Notes: a model not told the origin generated them from the letters alone. Counted from the stretch's first letter, positions 45,517 to 56,166 are shown. The stretch is 64,000 bases of DNA from Tahibacter harae (GCF_024437735.1 NZ_JANFQO010000002.1:62001-126000); one strand, 5' to 3'. Made by a program: numbers and translations.

Positions 45517-45825
45517 GGGGCGGTAGTGGCACGGGTCCGCGCTGCGGCGGCCGCTGTCACCCGGGCTGCGCCTTTGCCTGGGCCTGCGGCTGGCCGGGTT
45601 TGCCGATGTGTTTCTTCGCAGCCGGCAATCGGTGCAGCTTCCTGCCGCGGCAGTCACGGCGGATTTCCTGTCGTGCGCAGTCAGCGGAACAGCGAACGGG
45701 ACCACGATGCGCAAGGCACCGAAGCGCCGTTGTCGATCCCCCCTGCATTGCTCACTGGCCTTGCGCACCCCGTCCGCCACGGTCTGTCCGATGGCTTCCG
45801 CACAGCTGCCGGGCGGATGCATGGA
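45517..45825. other. Gap between convergent kinase genes
   Basis: About 310 bp between two kinase genes reading toward each other. I see no T-run terminator. A minus-strand frame starting 4 bp past the left-reading kinase (ATG 45822) has plausible codon bias for about 40 codons (MHPPGSCAEAIGQTVADGV) and then decays to Arg-rich noise. It might be a decayed gene but cannot be supported. Confidence 0.4.
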
Positions 45826-48231
45826 TCAGGCTTCCTTCAGCGCCGCAATCCCCGCCAGATCCTCCACGATCTGCGGATGCGCGTCGTCGCCGAACACTTT
45901 GCGGTCGATGGCGAGCGCGCGCTGCCAAGCCTGCCGTGCGGCAGCGGTGCGGCCCAGGGCGGCCAGCGCGCGGGCGCGGGTGCGTTCGAGTTCGGCCAGG
46001 GCGGGACTTTCCGCGCCCAGGCTGCTGGTCAATGCCGGTTCTATCCTGGCCAGGCGCTGCAGCGCCGGATCGGCCTGGCCGCTGGCGACTTCCAGGTTGG
46101 CATAGTTCAGTTCGTAGTTCAGCGTGCGGGTGTTGTCCGCGCCCCAGGCCTGCGTCGCGCGGTCCAGCGCCTGGCGGTAATAGGGCCGGCTCTCGTCGAG
46201 TTTGCCGCCCAGGCGCAGGGCGCTGCCGAGCAGCGCGGCGAAGTTGATCGCGGCGAAGCTGAGATTGCCGAAACGCTGTTCGGCCTTGGGCAGCAAGCCG
46301 CGCAGCAGGGCCTCGGCTTCAGCGAAGCGCTGCTGGCGCAGGTACAGGATGGCCAGACTGGTCTGCACGGCGATGGTCTGCGAGTTCAGTTCGCCATTCA
46401 CGCGCAGGCGCCGCTGCAGCAAGGATTTCAGGGTTTCCTCGGCGGCGGCGAACTGGCCCAGTTCGGTGCGCGCGATCGCCAGCGTCTGCAGGTTGGCCAG
46501 CGTGGTTTCGTGGTCGCTGCCCAGCAGCCGCTCCAGCCGCGGCTGCAGCGCGCTGCTGGCTTCCAGCGCATGCGGGAAATCGCCGTTGTCGGTCCACTGG
46601 AAGATCAGCGCATGGGCGCTTTCCAGCGTATCGGGATCATCGGCGCCGAAAACCTGTTCGCGTTCGCGCAGGATGGCTTCGTACTGCTGCAGCGCCAGCG
46701 GCGTCTGGCCCTGGGCGGCCAGGGCGTGGGCGATCTTCTGGCGCACGGCCAGGCGCTCGCGCAACTGCCCGGGCGGCATCAGGTCCAGCGCTCGTTGCAG
46801 ATACTGCTGTGCCAGCGCGTATTCGCTGATCTGGTGGTAGGTCTTGCCGATCACCGCGCTGATCTGTGCCAGCACCCGCGGTTCGTCGGCCAGTTCCTTC
46901 TGCGCATTGCGCGCCGCGTCGTCCAGCAGCAGGCGCACCAGGCGCGTATCCAGGTTGCGCGCCTGATCGGGGTCGGCCGCGCTGAGCAGGTTGCCGAGGA
47001 ATTCGGCGGTGCGCTCGGCGCGCGCGCCGGCGGCCTGGGCCTGCTGGCGCTGCAGGCGTGCGTCGCGCAGGCTGAGCAAGGTACCGAACAGGCCGCCCAG
47101 CAGGGCCAGCACCGCGACGGCCGCGAGGCTCAGCACCAGCGCGTTGCGGCGCAGATAGCAGGCCAGGCGATAGCCGCGCTGCGCGCCCATCGCCGCGACA
47201 GGCTCGCGATCGAGGAAACGGCGCAGGTCATCGGCGAAGGCGCTGACGCTGATGTAGCGCTGGGCCGGGTCGGCGGCCGTCGCGCGTTTCACGATTGCGC
47301 GCAGCGCGCGCGGCACCGCGGCATTGGCGGGATCGTCGACGGCAGCCGCGTCCCAGCGGTCCGTGGCCGGGCACGGCGCCGCGGCGGTCCTGCCCAGTTG
47401 CAGCAGATGCCACAGCACCCGCCCCAGTCCATACACGTCGGTCGCAGTCGATACCTCGCTGCCCGCACGCTGCTCGGGGCTGGCATAGCCCGGCGTGAAC
47501 GCGCGCGAGCTGCGCTCGTCGACGGCAGCTGCAGACAGGCCGCGGTCGTCGATCAGGCTGGCGATGCCGAAATCGAGCAGGACGGGACGCCCCTGCGCAT
47601 CGACCAGGATATTTCCCGGCTTCAGGTCGCAATGAACGATGAGGCGCTGGTGGGCGAAGCTGACGCCGTCGGCGACCGCGATCAGCAGCCGCAGCAACTC
47701 CGGCAGCGCCAGGCCACGCTGGCGCAGATAGTCGTCGATGGGCACGCCTTCGACGTAGTCCATGACCAGGTAAGGCTGGCCCGACGGCGTGGCGCCGCCG
47801 TCGAGCAAGCGGGCGATGTTGGGATGCGACAGCCGGGCCAGGATCTGGCGTTCCTGCGCCAGGCGCTCCAGCGCCTCGCTGCTGGGAATGCCGCGCAGCA
47901 GCTTGACCGCGGCGATCTGCTCGAAATGACCGTCGTTGCGCTGGGCGCGGTAGACCGTGCCCATGCCGCCCTGGCCGATCTGCGCCAGCAGGGTCCAGTT
48001 GCCCAGGCGGTCGCCGACCTGCACTTCCCCGCCCGCCGCCGCCAGCGATTTCAGCGCCGGCTCCACGATCTGCCAGGGGTTCATCTCGGTTCGGTCGAGC
48101 AGGGCCTGCACTTTGGCGACGACGGCCGCATCGCCGCTGAGTTCGCGCAGGCGCGCGCTGCGCAGGGGTTCGTCCAGATCGCAGACGGCGTCGAACAGCG
48201 CTCGGACCTGCGCAAAGTGCTCACGTTGCAT
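45826..48231 (-). CDS. Membrane Ser/Thr protein kinase with TPR region, HCD variant
   Basis: An 801-residue Hanks-type kinase. The domain at about 78-340 has IGQGGMGTVY, Lys110 in AAVKLL, HCDLKPGN at 200-207 where HRD is usual, DFG at 220-222 and TPGYASPEQ. A transmembrane helix (LVLSLAAVAVLALLGGLFGTLL) lies near 358-380, followed by TPR-like helices (ALAQQYLQRALDLM, RFAEAEALLRGLLPKAE). Loss of the HRD arginine makes it a non-RD kinase, usually not regulated by activation-loop phosphorylation. MQREHFAQVRALFD (ATG 48231) is taken as start by family resemblance; in-frame ATGs at 48267 and 48300 are possible. No cognate ECF sigma adjoins it. Confidence 0.9.
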   Translation of the reverse strand: MQREHFAQVRALFDAVCDLDEPLRSARLRELSGDAAVVAKVQALLDRTEMNPWQIVEPALKSLAAAGGEVQVGDRLGNWTLLAQIGQGGMGTVYRAQRNDGHFEQIAAVKLLRGIPSSEALERLAQERQILARLSHPNIARLLDGGATPSGQPYLVMDYVEGVPIDDYLRQRGLALPELLRLLIAVADGVSFAHQRLIVHCDLKPGNILVDAQGRPVLLDFGIASLIDDRGLSAAAVDERSSRAFTPGYASPEQRAGSEVSTATDVYGLGRVLWHLLQLGRTAAAPCPATDRWDAAAVDDPANAAVPRALRAIVKRATAADPAQRYISVSAFADDLRRFLDREPVAAMGAQRGYRLACYLRRNALVLSLAAVAVLALLGGLFGTLLSLRDARLQRQQAQAAGARAERTAEFLGNLLSAADPDQARNLDTRLVRLLLDDAARNAQKELADEPRVLAQISAVIGKTYHQISEYALAQQYLQRALDLMPPGQLRERLAVRQKIAHALAAQGQTPLALQQYEAILREREQVFGADDPDTLESAHALIFQWTDNGDFPHALEASSALQPRLERLLGSDHETTLANLQTLAIARTELGQFAAAEETLKSLLQRRLRVNGELNSQTIAVQTSLAILYLRQQRFAEAEALLRGLLPKAEQRFGNLSFAAINFAALLGSALRLGGKLDESRPYYRQALDRATQAWGADNTRTLNYELNYANLEVASGQADPALQRLARIEPALTSSLGAESPALAELERTRARALAALGRTAAARQAWQRALAIDRKVFGDDAHPQIVEDLAGIAALKEA

Positions 48232-48659
48232 GAAGACCCCCTGGGATGCGCGCAACGATAGCGTCATTTCCCGGGGCTTGTCTGCGACCCGGTATTCCAC
48301 CAGCGCACGGTGTCCGGCATGACAGTCCGGCCGTCTGTTTTACGCAGGCATTCCGGCGCCGGAGGCGGCCGCATCCGCATCATTTCGCCGGCCACAAGTT
48401 GAACTTTACACCGATGCCCCATGCCGGACCGCGCCGCGGATCTTCCGGCCGGGGCCCTGCTGTGCGCGCCCGCGCAGCGGCCCGGGAAATCCGGCGGTGT
48501 CGCGTCCCGCGCCGGGGAAGCCGGCAGCACCACTGAGCGGGAAGTCAGCGTCCGGCCAGCCCGGTGGCAATGGCGTGATCGATAGCGCCGGGAACGGCGG
48601 CGGCGGTGCGGGTGCGGGTCCGCCGACGCCACGCATTGCGCCGGCCGGCGCCGCGCCGC
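48232..48659. other. Intergenic region upstream of the HCD kinase
   Basis: About 430 bp between two leftward genes. The segment nearest 48400 is relatively AT-rich (ACAAGTTGAACTTTACA) and may hold the kinase promoter. The remainder is very GC-rich with overlapping Gly/Pro-rich frames on both strands that look non-coding. Confidence 0.45.
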
Positions 48660-49169
48660 TCAATTCGCCGGCTTCACCTTCGCCGTCGTGTTATAGCCCT
48701 CCACGCGCAACCACCAGTTGCCGAAGGTGCCGGGCTTGATCGTCACCGCAGGGTTGGCCAGGGCGCGCGGGACGGTCAGCGTGCTGTTGTCGTCGATGCG
48801 CCATTGCTGGCCGTTCTCCAGGGTCAGGGTCGTGCCCTGACGCCAGCCCTTGAACTCGCCGGCGATGCGGCTGGACACGACGTTCTTGTCCGCGCGGCGC
48901 TCGCGCTCGGCGTCCGCGCCGGTGACGGCCGCGGCCGATTTCCTGTCGGACCGGTGCTCGAGCGCGCGCAGTTCGTCAGCGTGCTCGATGATGAATTGCT
49001 CCAGCACGGCGATCTCGGCGGGCGTGGCGCGTTCGAGTCCCGCCTCGCGGAATTTCGCGCCCATGACCTGTTCGAGACGGGACTTCGCGCCGTCGCCGGC
49101 GGCGCTGCCGGCAAAGACGAGCAGGCCCAGCGCGAGGCCGGCGGCGGAACGGATCGGGGCGCGACGCAT
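48660..49169 (-). CDS. Small secreted protein of unknown function
   Basis: A 169-residue exported protein: basic start MRRAPIRSAAG, hydrophobic LALGLLVFAGSAAG, cleavage near residue 25. The middle is helical and charged (LERATPAEIAVLEQFIIEHADEL, then ERERRADKNVV). The C-terminus is a compact beta block, LTLENGQQWRIDDNSTLTVP and KPGTFGNWWLRVEGYNTT, resembling small periplasmic proteins of Lysobacterales. AGGA precedes the ATG. No operon partner. Confidence 0.82.
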   Translation of the reverse strand: MRRAPIRSAAGLALGLLVFAGSAAGDGAKSRLEQVMGAKFREAGLERATPAEIAVLEQFIIEHADELRALEHRSDRKSAAAVTGADAERERRADKNVVSSRIAGEFKGWRQGTTLTLENGQQWRIDDNSTLTVPRALANPAVTIKPGTFGNWWLRVEGYNTTAKVKPAN

Positions 49170-49556
49170 GGGTTTGTCCTTCGTGGGCCGCAGTGGCGCG
49201 GCCCGCGATTCTCACGTGTCGCGGCGGGCGCGCCAAGTCCCGGCACGGCCGCCGCGGGAAACGATGCGAACGCTGCCGCAACGGCCGATGCCGGGCCGCT
49301 CCGGCCCCCGGTCCGCCGCGGCCATTGCACTGCCACGGCTCCCGCGCGCTACCATCGGCCATTTCCGCGCGCGGCCCTTCTTGAACAGCTATTTCCGCAA
49401 CCGCCTGCCCCGGCCCGGATGCCCCGCTGCCGGCCTGCATCGTCTGCCCAGCCGGCGCGCCGCCGCCGGCCGAAACCGCACGGCGCCGGAAAGCCCGCAG
49501 ACGGCGCGGCTCCCAGGCGGGCTGCACCATTGCTGCGCCCGCCCGGGTACGCCATC
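49170..49556. other. Intergenic region between divergent genes
   Basis: About 390 bp of very GC-rich DNA. The plus frame of the next gene stays open through it, with a possible ATG at 49418 giving an Arg/Pro-rich leader, which I reject. No clear promoter seen. Confidence 0.45.
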
Positions 49557-51995
49557 GTGAACGCCCGCACCGCGCAACCGGCGCTGCCGCCGCGCGCCAG
49601 CGTCCTGGATTTGGCAGCAACAGCGCTGGCCGGCCTGCTGTTCCTCATGGCCAGCGTACGCTTCGGCGGCTCGGTCGCCGGCGACGAACTCGATCCTTCG
49701 TGGACCATGGTGCTGCGCTGGGCGAGCATGCACGGGCTGCATTGGGGCAGCGAGATCGTGTTCACCTACGGTCCGCTGGGCTATCTCTATCCGCTGAATG
49801 CCTGCGATCCGGGCACCTACGGCGCCTTCGTCGCGGCGCAGATCGCGCTGGCCGCGGCGGCCGCCTTCCTGTTCGCGAACGCCTGGTTCGCGCAGCGCTG
49901 GCCCGAACGGCTGATGCTGGCGGCGGCGGTACTGATCGGCGCGCCGCTGCTGGCGGCCGACCCGGTGTGGCTGTCCATGCCGGTGTTCGCGCTGGCCGGC
50001 CTGCACGCCCATGCGGCCGCCGGGCGGCGGCGCGCACTGTGGCTGCTGCTCGTGGTCGCGGCGCTGTATGCGGCAACCATCCTGCTGATCAAGATGAGCA
50101 GCCTGCTGCTCATCGTGGCCTGGTGGCTCGCGGGCACGGCCGTGCTGCTGGCCACCGGCCTGTGGCGCCAGGCGCTGGCCTGGCTGCTGCTGGTGCCGGC
50201 CTGCGCCCTCGCCTTGTGGACCCTCAGCGGCCAGCGCCTGTACGACCTGCTGCCCTTCATCGTCAACGTGCTGGAAATGTCCCGCGGCTATACCGCGGCC
50301 ATGGGCATTCCGCCGCCGCTGCGCTACGACATCTACGGCCTCGGCGTGCTGGCCGGCTGCGGCGGCGCCGGGCTGTGGGCGGCCTGGCGCGCGCGCCGCG
50401 ATCCCGCCCGGCTAACTTGCATCGCGCTCTGCGGCCTTACCATTTTCGTCGCCTGGCGCGCCGGCTTCACCCGTGCCGATACCCATGTCGCGATCTTCGC
50501 GCTGACGGCCTGGCTGGTGCTGCCGCTGCTGCCGGGAATGACGCCCGCGCCGCCACCGCGGCTGCGCGCGCTGAGCCTGTTCCTGGCCCTGGCCGTGGTG
50601 CCCGTCGCCGACCGCTGTTTCAATCCCGGCACGGGGTACCAGTACGGCGATCTGGCGAGGGCGAGCGTGGACGTGCTGAAGAATAATGCCGGCCTGCTGC
50701 TGCGCCCCCTCACCTATCGGCCGGCGCTCATCGCGGCGCTGGAACGCGAGCGCCTGCGCCTGGATCTGCCGCAGACCCGCGCCGCCGTCGGGCGCCGCAG
50801 CGTCGATCTGCTGGGCACGCAGCAGGGCGTGGTCATCTTCAACGGCCTGGCCTACCGGCCTTCGCCCGTGTTCCAGGGCTACGGCGCCTATACGCCGCGC
50901 CTGCAGCAATTGAATGCCGCGGCGCTTAGCGGCCCGCAGCGCACGGATTTCGTGCTGCTGGCGTATTCGCCCATCGACGGCAACCTGCCCAGCAGCGAAA
51001 ACGCGCTCGCGTTCACCACGCTGTACCAGAATTACCATCCAGTACTGGTGGAAAAATCCTATCTGCTGCTGGAAAAGGGCGCGGCGTCCGCGCCGCCGCC
51101 GCTGGCGGCGGAAACCGGCTGGCGGCAGACGCCCTGGGGCGAATGGACCGACCTGCCGGCGGCACCGGAAAGCGTGACCGCGCTGGCTTTGCGCAGCGAA
51201 CTCTCGCTGGCCGGCAAGGCCATGGCACTCCTGTTGCGCGAGCCACTGCAATTCATAGAACTGGAACTTGCCGACGGTACGACCCGGCGCTTCCGGCTGG
51301 GCCGCGGCGCGGCGCCGGGCGGTTTCCTAGTGTCGCCGCTGGTGCAGTCGCTGGACGACTATGTGCGCCTGTTCGCCGGTGCTGATCTGCCGGCCGTACG
51401 GCGTTTCCGCCTGCTGCCGCAGAGCGATGCGCTGCGCCCCCTGTTTGCCGGCGACGTGCAGTGGAACGCGGCGCAGTTGCCGCGCCGACCGCGCGGCCCG
51501 CTGCCGCCGGCGCTGCGGGATGCCTTCTTTCCCGGTTTCTCGCAGCAACCGGAAAATGTGAGTGGCGAGGTGCGCACGCTGGAAGAAGGCGGGCGGCGTG
51601 TGCTGTTCATGCACAGTCCCGCGCAGCTGGGTTTCAGGACCGGCGCCGGCAGCTACGTCGTTTCCGGCGAAGTCGGCATCGTGCTCAATGCGTTCACCGA
51701 TGCCGGGTGCCGCGGCGGCGACGGTGTCGAGGTCCAGGCCGGCGGCGGCACGGACGCCGTGGCGGGATACCGCTACAACCCGTTCGCCGATGCGGCGCTG
51801 CGCCCGGCGCGCCGCTTCCGGCTCGGCCCCGTGACCGCCGATGCAGACGGCATGGTATGGCTGAAGATGGCGCCCGGCGCGGCGAACAACGGCGATTGCG
51901 ACTGGGCCTATGTGCGCGATGTCAGCCTCCGCGCGGCCGGAGACCTCGATCCCCTGGCGGGCGATCGTCCGCCTGAGCGCACGAAAGCGCAGTAG
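49557..51995 (+). CDS. Large polytopic membrane protein with periplasmic C-terminal part
   Basis: An 812-residue protein from a GTG at 49557 (MNARTAQPALPPRAS). Residues about 15-360 hold roughly nine to ten hydrophobic helices (e.g. [20 protein letters not shown] flanks, LLIVAWWLAGTAVLLATGLW). A DELDPSWTMVLRW segment follows the first helix, a position where GT-C-type glycosyltransferases carry acidic catalytic residues. The C-terminal 450 residues are soluble and beta-rich. I do not recognise a family with certainty; the topology resembles GT39/YfhO-like proteins. Its position next to a glycan-modification operon supports a role in surface polysaccharide or lipid glycosylation (inference). 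Confidence 0.75.
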   Translation: MNARTAQPALPPRASVLDLAATALAGLLFLMASVRFGGSVAGDELDPSWTMVLRWASMHGLHWGSEIVFTYGPLGYLYPLNACDPGTYGAFVAAQIALAAAAAFLFANAWFAQRWPERLMLAAAVLIGAPLLAADPVWLSMPVFALAGLHAHAAAGRRRALWLLLVVAALYAATILLIKMSSLLLIVAWWLAGTAVLLATGLWRQALAWLLLVPACALALWTLSGQRLYDLLPFIVNVLEMSRGYTAAMGIPPPLRYDIYGLGVLAGCGGAGLWAAWRARRDPARLTCIALCGLTIFVAWRAGFTRADTHVAIFALTAWLVLPLLPGMTPAPPPRLRALSLFLALAVVPVADRCFNPGTGYQYGDLARASVDVLKNNAGLLLRPLTYRPALIAALERERLRLDLPQTRAAVGRRSVDLLGTQQGVVIFNGLAYRPSPVFQGYGAYTPRLQQLNAAALSGPQRTDFVLLAYSPIDGNLPSSENALAFTTLYQNYHPVLVEKSYLLLEKGAASAPPPLAAETGWRQTPWGEWTDLPAAPESVTALALRSELSLAGKAMALLLREPLQFIELELADGTTRRFRLGRGAAPGGFLVSPLVQSLDDYVRLFAGADLPAVRRFRLLPQSDALRPLFAGDVQWNAAQLPRRPRGPLPPALRDAFFPGFSQQPENVSGEVRTLEEGGRRVLFMHSPAQLGFRTGAGSYVVSGEVGIVLNAFTDAGCRGGDGVEVQAGGGTDAVAGYRYNPFADAALRPARRFRLGPVTADADGMVWLKMAPGAANNGDCDWAYVRDVSLRAAGDLDPLAGDRPPERTKAQ

Positions 51996-52001
51996 CCGAG
52001 C

Positions 52002-52027
52002 CGGCGCGGCCTCGCACGGCCGCGCCG
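52002..52027. terminator. Hairpin between convergent membrane-protein and glycosyltransferase genes
   Basis: A 10-bp perfect stem, CGGCGCGGCC (52002-52011) and GGCCGCGCCG (52018-52027), with a 6-nt loop. It fills the 37-bp gap between two convergent stops, so it probably terminates both transcripts. Confidence 0.7.
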
Positions 52028-52032
52028 CAGAA

Positions 52033-55000
52033 TCAGCCCGGCCGCCGCGAGCGGATATCCGTCAGCCGCGCGCTTATCGCCGCCAGGCAGGCCGCGGCCG
52101 AAAGGCGCCGGCTCACGCTGGTCCTGGCGTTTTCTCCAATCTGGCGCGCATAGACCGGGTCGTCGGCCAGCCGCCGCAGATAGGCCGCCGCCTGTTCTAT
52201 GTCCGGCTCGGCCCAGTGCTGGTCCTGCCAGGCCGGATACTCGCCCTCGCGCACCGGGATCAAGCTGTAATCGACCAGACAGCTGTTGTCCGCATCCATG
52301 AAGGCCAGGTTGCCGGAATAGGCCGTGGCGACTACCGGCTTGCCCAGCAGCATGCATTCGGCCATGCCCAGGCCAAGGCCTTCGGAACGGTGCAGCGAGA
52401 CATAGCAGTCGCAGCTGGCTTGCAGCGCCCACATGCCGCGGCGGTCGAGGAAACCGTCGCGCACTTCGATGCGGTCGTCGGCCGCGGCCGTGTCGATGAG
52501 CTGCTGCAAGGCCTGCGGGAAGCGCGCGCCATTGGTCGTCTTGATCAGCAGGCGCACGTCACGGCGGCCATCGGCGAAGGCGCGGCGGAAGGCGGCGATC
52601 ACGCCTTCGGCATTCTTGCGCACCACGAAGGAGTTGAAGTCGAAGCTGAAGAGGCACAGGAATACGCCTTCGGCCAGGCCGAATTCGCTGCGCGCGCAAT
52701 CCCCGGGCAGGTTCACCTCCAGCGCGACCGGCACGATATGCACGGGCTTGCCGGTGCAGGCGGCGATCGCATCGCGCACGAACGGCGAACTCACCCAGAT
52801 TTCGTCGACGATATCGATGGCGCCATGCCATTGCCCGGGGAATTTCTCCAGTTCCCAGAACCAGCAGCCGATGTTGTAGCGCCCGGCGAACACCGCATCG
52901 CCCAGCTGTTCGCGTGCCACCGGCATCTGGTCGGCATTGATGCAGAACAGGTTCACGTCGTAGCGGCATTCCTCGGACAGGAATCGCTGCATGCTGCGGT
53001 CGCCCTGGCGGCTGGCGACGCCGGTGGCGAAGTTGCGCACCACGAAGGGCACGCCGCCGCCCTGCAGCGCATGCGCATAACGCCGCAGCACCTCGGCGAC
53101 GCCGAATTCGCCATGGGCATAGCCCACCAGATTGATGCCGCCCGTGCTTCGTGCAATGGCAGTCGTCGCGGCGGCCAGGGCCGGCCTGCCGGCCATGCGT
53201 TCCAGCCGGCGGCGCACGCGGTTGCGCGCGTCTTGCGGGATCAGCGCGTAGAAACGCAGCACCGGACGGAAGCGGCAGCTCCAGTTGATCAGGTCCAGGC
53301 ACGCGGACGCTGCGCGGCCTGCCGGCCCCTGTGCCGAACGCCAGCGCTCCTGCACGGCGTCCTGCGCGTGGTCCGCCGCGTAGGTCGCCAGGCTGTCGCG
53401 CGCCGCTTGGAGATGCCGCGCGGGTATGCCCATCTCGGCCTGGGCGGCGCGCGCAAACCAGCGGATGAAGCCGCGCCGGCCCGCGGCCTGGCCCAGGTCG
53501 AAGGCCTGCTGCAGGTCGGCGCGCAGCTTCCACACGGCGTACATCAGGCGCGTCACCGGTGCATCGGCGCGCGCGGGCAGTTCTTCGCAGGGAAGGTCGT
53601 ACAGGCGCCGGTCCATCGCGAACGGATCGCGCTGCGGCTGCGCCCTGCCCTTGTCGAAATAGCGCCGGTACACCGCGCGCACCGGCGCGCAGATCGGCTC
53701 GCCGTCGGCAAAGCGGCCGTAGGCATAGGGTTTTCCGCAGTGTTCGGCGTGGCCGTTTGCGGCCAGGCGGCGCAGATACTCCGCGTACAGGGGCTTGAGT
53801 TTTCCTATCGTCGCCCGCGTATGGCGGTTCTGGTGCTTGGAGAACTGCGCCGGATGCTGCAGATCCACGCCGCTGAAGTGGACAAAGGCCAGGCGCTGCT
53901 GTCCCGCATACCAATGCGGCCCGCGCCGCGATACCGGGCGCTGCGACAGATTCCAGTACGCCAGGTTGTAGCCTTTGTCGCGCAGCACCTGCACCGCGGG
54001 AAACAGGCCAGGCACCAGGTCGATCCACTTCTGGTCGGTGAACAGGCCTGCAGCAATATCGCTGAAGGCGCCGAATTCCAGGCGCTCCGCCCACCAGGCG
54101 ATCAGGCGATCGGCCTGTTCATGCGCGCCTATCGCGACGAAGCCGCAGTTGTAGGTGCCGCTGAGCAGAATATCGCGCTCGCCCGGCTGCAGGCCGTCGT
54201 CCACCGGGTCGACGAGGTGCGGCGTCAGCACCGCCAGCGCACCGCCGGCGAAAGCGGCTTCGACTTCGGCCAGCGGCGCGACCACCAGAATATCGGGATC
54301 GAGATAGACGATACCCGCATCCGGATGCAGGCGGCGCAGATGGGCGAACGCATACGGCTTGATCGCCGTATTGAACTCCATGATGGTGTAGCGGAACGCG
54401 AACGCGGCAAAATCCGGCAGCGCCAGCGCTTCGGCGGCGATGGTGGTGAACGGCGCGGCATCCAGCGCGGCGTCGCCTTCGTCGCGGTCGGCGAGGATCA
54501 GATAGCGCGGCGCCGCGGGATAGTGCTCCGCCACCGACTGCATCAAGGTGATGGCATAGGCCAGGTAGTTGCGCGAGGCGATGGTGAAGAATACGGGCAG
54601 GCCGCCGCGCTCCCGCAGCTGCGCAAGCGCTTGTGCCGCCGCTTCGTCGCGCGCCTGTTCCAGCGCCTGGGCATACTTGAGCGCTTCGTCGCGGCTCTCT
54701 TTCAGCAGGCGCGCGTATTCGACCGCACGGTCGCGGTCGCGCGCCAGCGATACGGCATAGGCGGAGGCGTTGCCGTGCTCGCGCTGCAGCAGCGCCACGG
54801 TATCGTCCTGGCGCCGCGCCTCGGCCGCCGCCTCGGCCAGCTGCGCGTCGCGCAGGTGGATTTCGGCGGCGAGGCGGGCCTGCAGCGCCGCGTGCTCGCG
54901 CTCGCGTTGCGCTGCGTTTTCGGCGGCGCGGTCGCGATCCTGTTCCAGCGACTGGGCGTAGGCGCGGGATGTGTCGCGCTCCCGCTCCAGCGCCTGGGCA

Positions 55001-56166
55001 TAGCCCACGGATTTGTCGCGCTCCTGCTCCAGCGCCTGGGCATAGCCTACGGATATGTCGCGCTCGCGCTCCAGCGACCTGGCGTAATCGAGCGCGGCGC
55101 TGCGTTCCTGCTCCCGTGTGGCGAGGGTCTGCTGCAGCATTGCGGCATGCGCGCCTGCTTCGGCAATCCGTGCATCGCGCAGGCCGATCTCGACGGCGAA
55201 CTGGCGATGCATGTCGGCGCGTTCGCTGTCGTGCTGCTGCGCAGCGGCATCGGCGCGGCGGCGCAGATCGTCGAATACGCGCTCCCGCGCGACGATGCTG
55301 GGACCGAGCAGCGCCTCGGCCGCGGCCAGCGACTGCGCGGCGCTGTCGAAGACCGCGAATTCCGACTGCGGCGCCTGCACCGCGCGGAGCAGGCCGGCGT
55401 GGACGTCGTGCCAGATTCCGGCGGCGTCATGAGCGGTTTCTTCTGTTGCGCGACTGCCGGCACCGCGGTCGAGGAAATCGTCGATCGCCGCCTCGGCCCG
55501 CGGCCAGTCCGGCCAGTCGATAGCAAGCTGCTGCCCCAGGCGCGCGAATTCCGCGCGCCAGTCGGCGAGCAGGGCATCGAACGCGACGAAGCTGCGCAGC
55601 TCGCCGCGGGTGAATTTTTCCGCCGCCAGCACGTAGCGCAGCCATACCGCCATGCCCTGCGCCGGCGGCAGCGCGTCGCCGCTGGCCAGCCGGCGCTCGC
55701 GCGCCTCCAGCGAAGCCGCGACGGCCGCAGGATGGCGGAACGGCAGCACGAAGCGCGGCACGATGTGCGCCTGGCGCAGCGCCTGCGACCACAGCGGAAG
55801 GAACAGCGCGATGCGCGGATCCTTCAGCACGAACAGGTTCGACGCCGGGTATTCGCCGGCGACCAGATCGCGGATATGCGCCGTCCATTGCTGCGCTTCC
55901 GCGCTGTCGAACCAGGCGGCCGGGAAGTTGACCGGCGAATACAGGTCCGAACCCAGTGCCGCGAGCAGGCGGTTGTGCAGTGCCTGCACCGCGCGCGATT
56001 CCCAGTGGCCGCGCTCGTTGCCGATGTCGGCGGGAATCAGCTCGCGCGCCAGCTGCGCGCCGAGCAGGTTGATGATGCGCGTCGTCGCCGACGTGCCGCT
56101 GCGATGCATGCCGGCGACAATGATCGCCGTGCGCTGCGCTCCCGTTGTCGGCGGCGGCTGGCTCAT
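52033..56166 (-). CDS. Sulfotransferase / coiled-coil / GT-A / GT4 fusion protein
   Basis: A 1377-residue multidomain enzyme. Residues about 1-290 are a sulfotransferase-like domain with the PAPS-type loop [13 protein letters not shown] at 19-31 and [12 protein letters not shown] for the 3'-phosphate. Residues about 300-510 are a long coiled coil with 14-residue repeats. Residues about 515-800 form a GT-A-type glycosyltransferase with [12 protein letters not shown] and the metal-binding YLDPDILV. The last 400 residues form a GT-B/GT4 enzyme with [20 protein letters not shown] and the E-x7-E motif [12 protein letters not shown]. It starts in an ATGA overlap with the upstream sugar-nucleotide enzyme. 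Probably builds and sulfates a surface glycan; acceptors unknown. Confidence 0.88.
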   Translation of the reverse strand: MSQPPPTTGAQRTAIIVAGMHRSGTSATTRIINLLGAQLARELIPADIGNERGHWESRAVQALHNRLLAALGSDLYSPVNFPAAWFDSAEAQQWTAHIRDLVAGEYPASNLFVLKDPRIALFLPLWSQALRQAHIVPRFVLPFRHPAAVAASLEARERRLASGDALPPAQGMAVWLRYVLAAEKFTRGELRSFVAFDALLADWRAEFARLGQQLAIDWPDWPRAEAAIDDFLDRGAGSRATEETAHDAAGIWHDVHAGLLRAVQAPQSEFAVFDSAAQSLAAAEALLGPSIVARERVFDDLRRRADAAAQQHDSERADMHRQFAVEIGLRDARIAEAGAHAAMLQQTLATREQERSAALDYARSLERERDISVGYAQALEQERDKSVGYAQALERERDTSRAYAQSLEQDRDRAAENAAQREREHAALQARLAAEIHLRDAQLAEAAAEARRQDDTVALLQREHGNASAYAVSLARDRDRAVEYARLLKESRDEALKYAQALEQARDEAAAQALAQLRERGGLPVFFTIASRNYLAYAITLMQSVAEHYPAAPRYLILADRDEGDAALDAAPFTTIAAEALALPDFAAFAFRYTIMEFNTAIKPYAFAHLRRLHPDAGIVYLDPDILVVAPLAEVEAAFAGGALAVLTPHLVDPVDDGLQPGERDILLSGTYNCGFVAIGAHEQADRLIAWWAERLEFGAFSDIAAGLFTDQKWIDLVPGLFPAVQVLRDKGYNLAYWNLSQRPVSRRGPHWYAGQQRLAFVHFSGVDLQHPAQFSKHQNRHTRATIGKLKPLYAEYLRRLAANGHAEHCGKPYAYGRFADGEPICAPVRAVYRRYFDKGRAQPQRDPFAMDRRLYDLPCEELPARADAPVTRLMYAVWKLRADLQQAFDLGQAAGRRGFIRWFARAAQAEMGIPARHLQAARDSLATYAADHAQDAVQERWRSAQGPAGRAASACLDLINWSCRFRPVLRFYALIPQDARNRVRRRLERMAGRPALAAATTAIARSTGGINLVGYAHGEFGVAEVLRRYAHALQGGGVPFVVRNFATGVASRQGDRSMQRFLSEECRYDVNLFCINADQMPVAREQLGDAVFAGRYNIGCWFWELEKFPGQWHGAIDIVDEIWVSSPFVRDAIAACTGKPVHIVPVALEVNLPGDCARSEFGLAEGVFLCLFSFDFNSFVVRKNAEGVIAAFRRAFADGRRDVRLLIKTTNGARFPQALQQLIDTAAADDRIEVRDGFLDRRGMWALQASCDCYVSLHRSEGLGLGMAECMLLGKPVVATAYSGNLAFMDADNSCLVDYSLIPVREGEYPAWQDQHWAEPDIEQAAAYLRRLADDPVYARQIGENARTSVSRRLSAAACLAAISARLTDIRSRRPG
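54634..55086 (-). repeat. 42-bp (14-codon) coiled-coil repeats
   Basis: Four consecutive units starting at 55086, 55042-55044, 55000-55002 and 54958-54960 (minus strand) encode variants of [14 protein letters not shown]. Three further units ([14 protein letters not shown] and similar) lie at 54759-54634 after a non-repeating helical stretch. Fourteen residues equal two heptads. Confidence 0.85.

Noticed and set aside
45388-45822. Possible small minus-strand gene after the HCD kinase
   Set aside because: First 40 codons look plausible, but the rest is noise, runs antisense into the other kinase gene and has no recognised product.
42628-48261. 909-codon minus and 911-codon plus ORFs
   Set aside because: Each is antisense to a kinase gene with intact kinase motifs.
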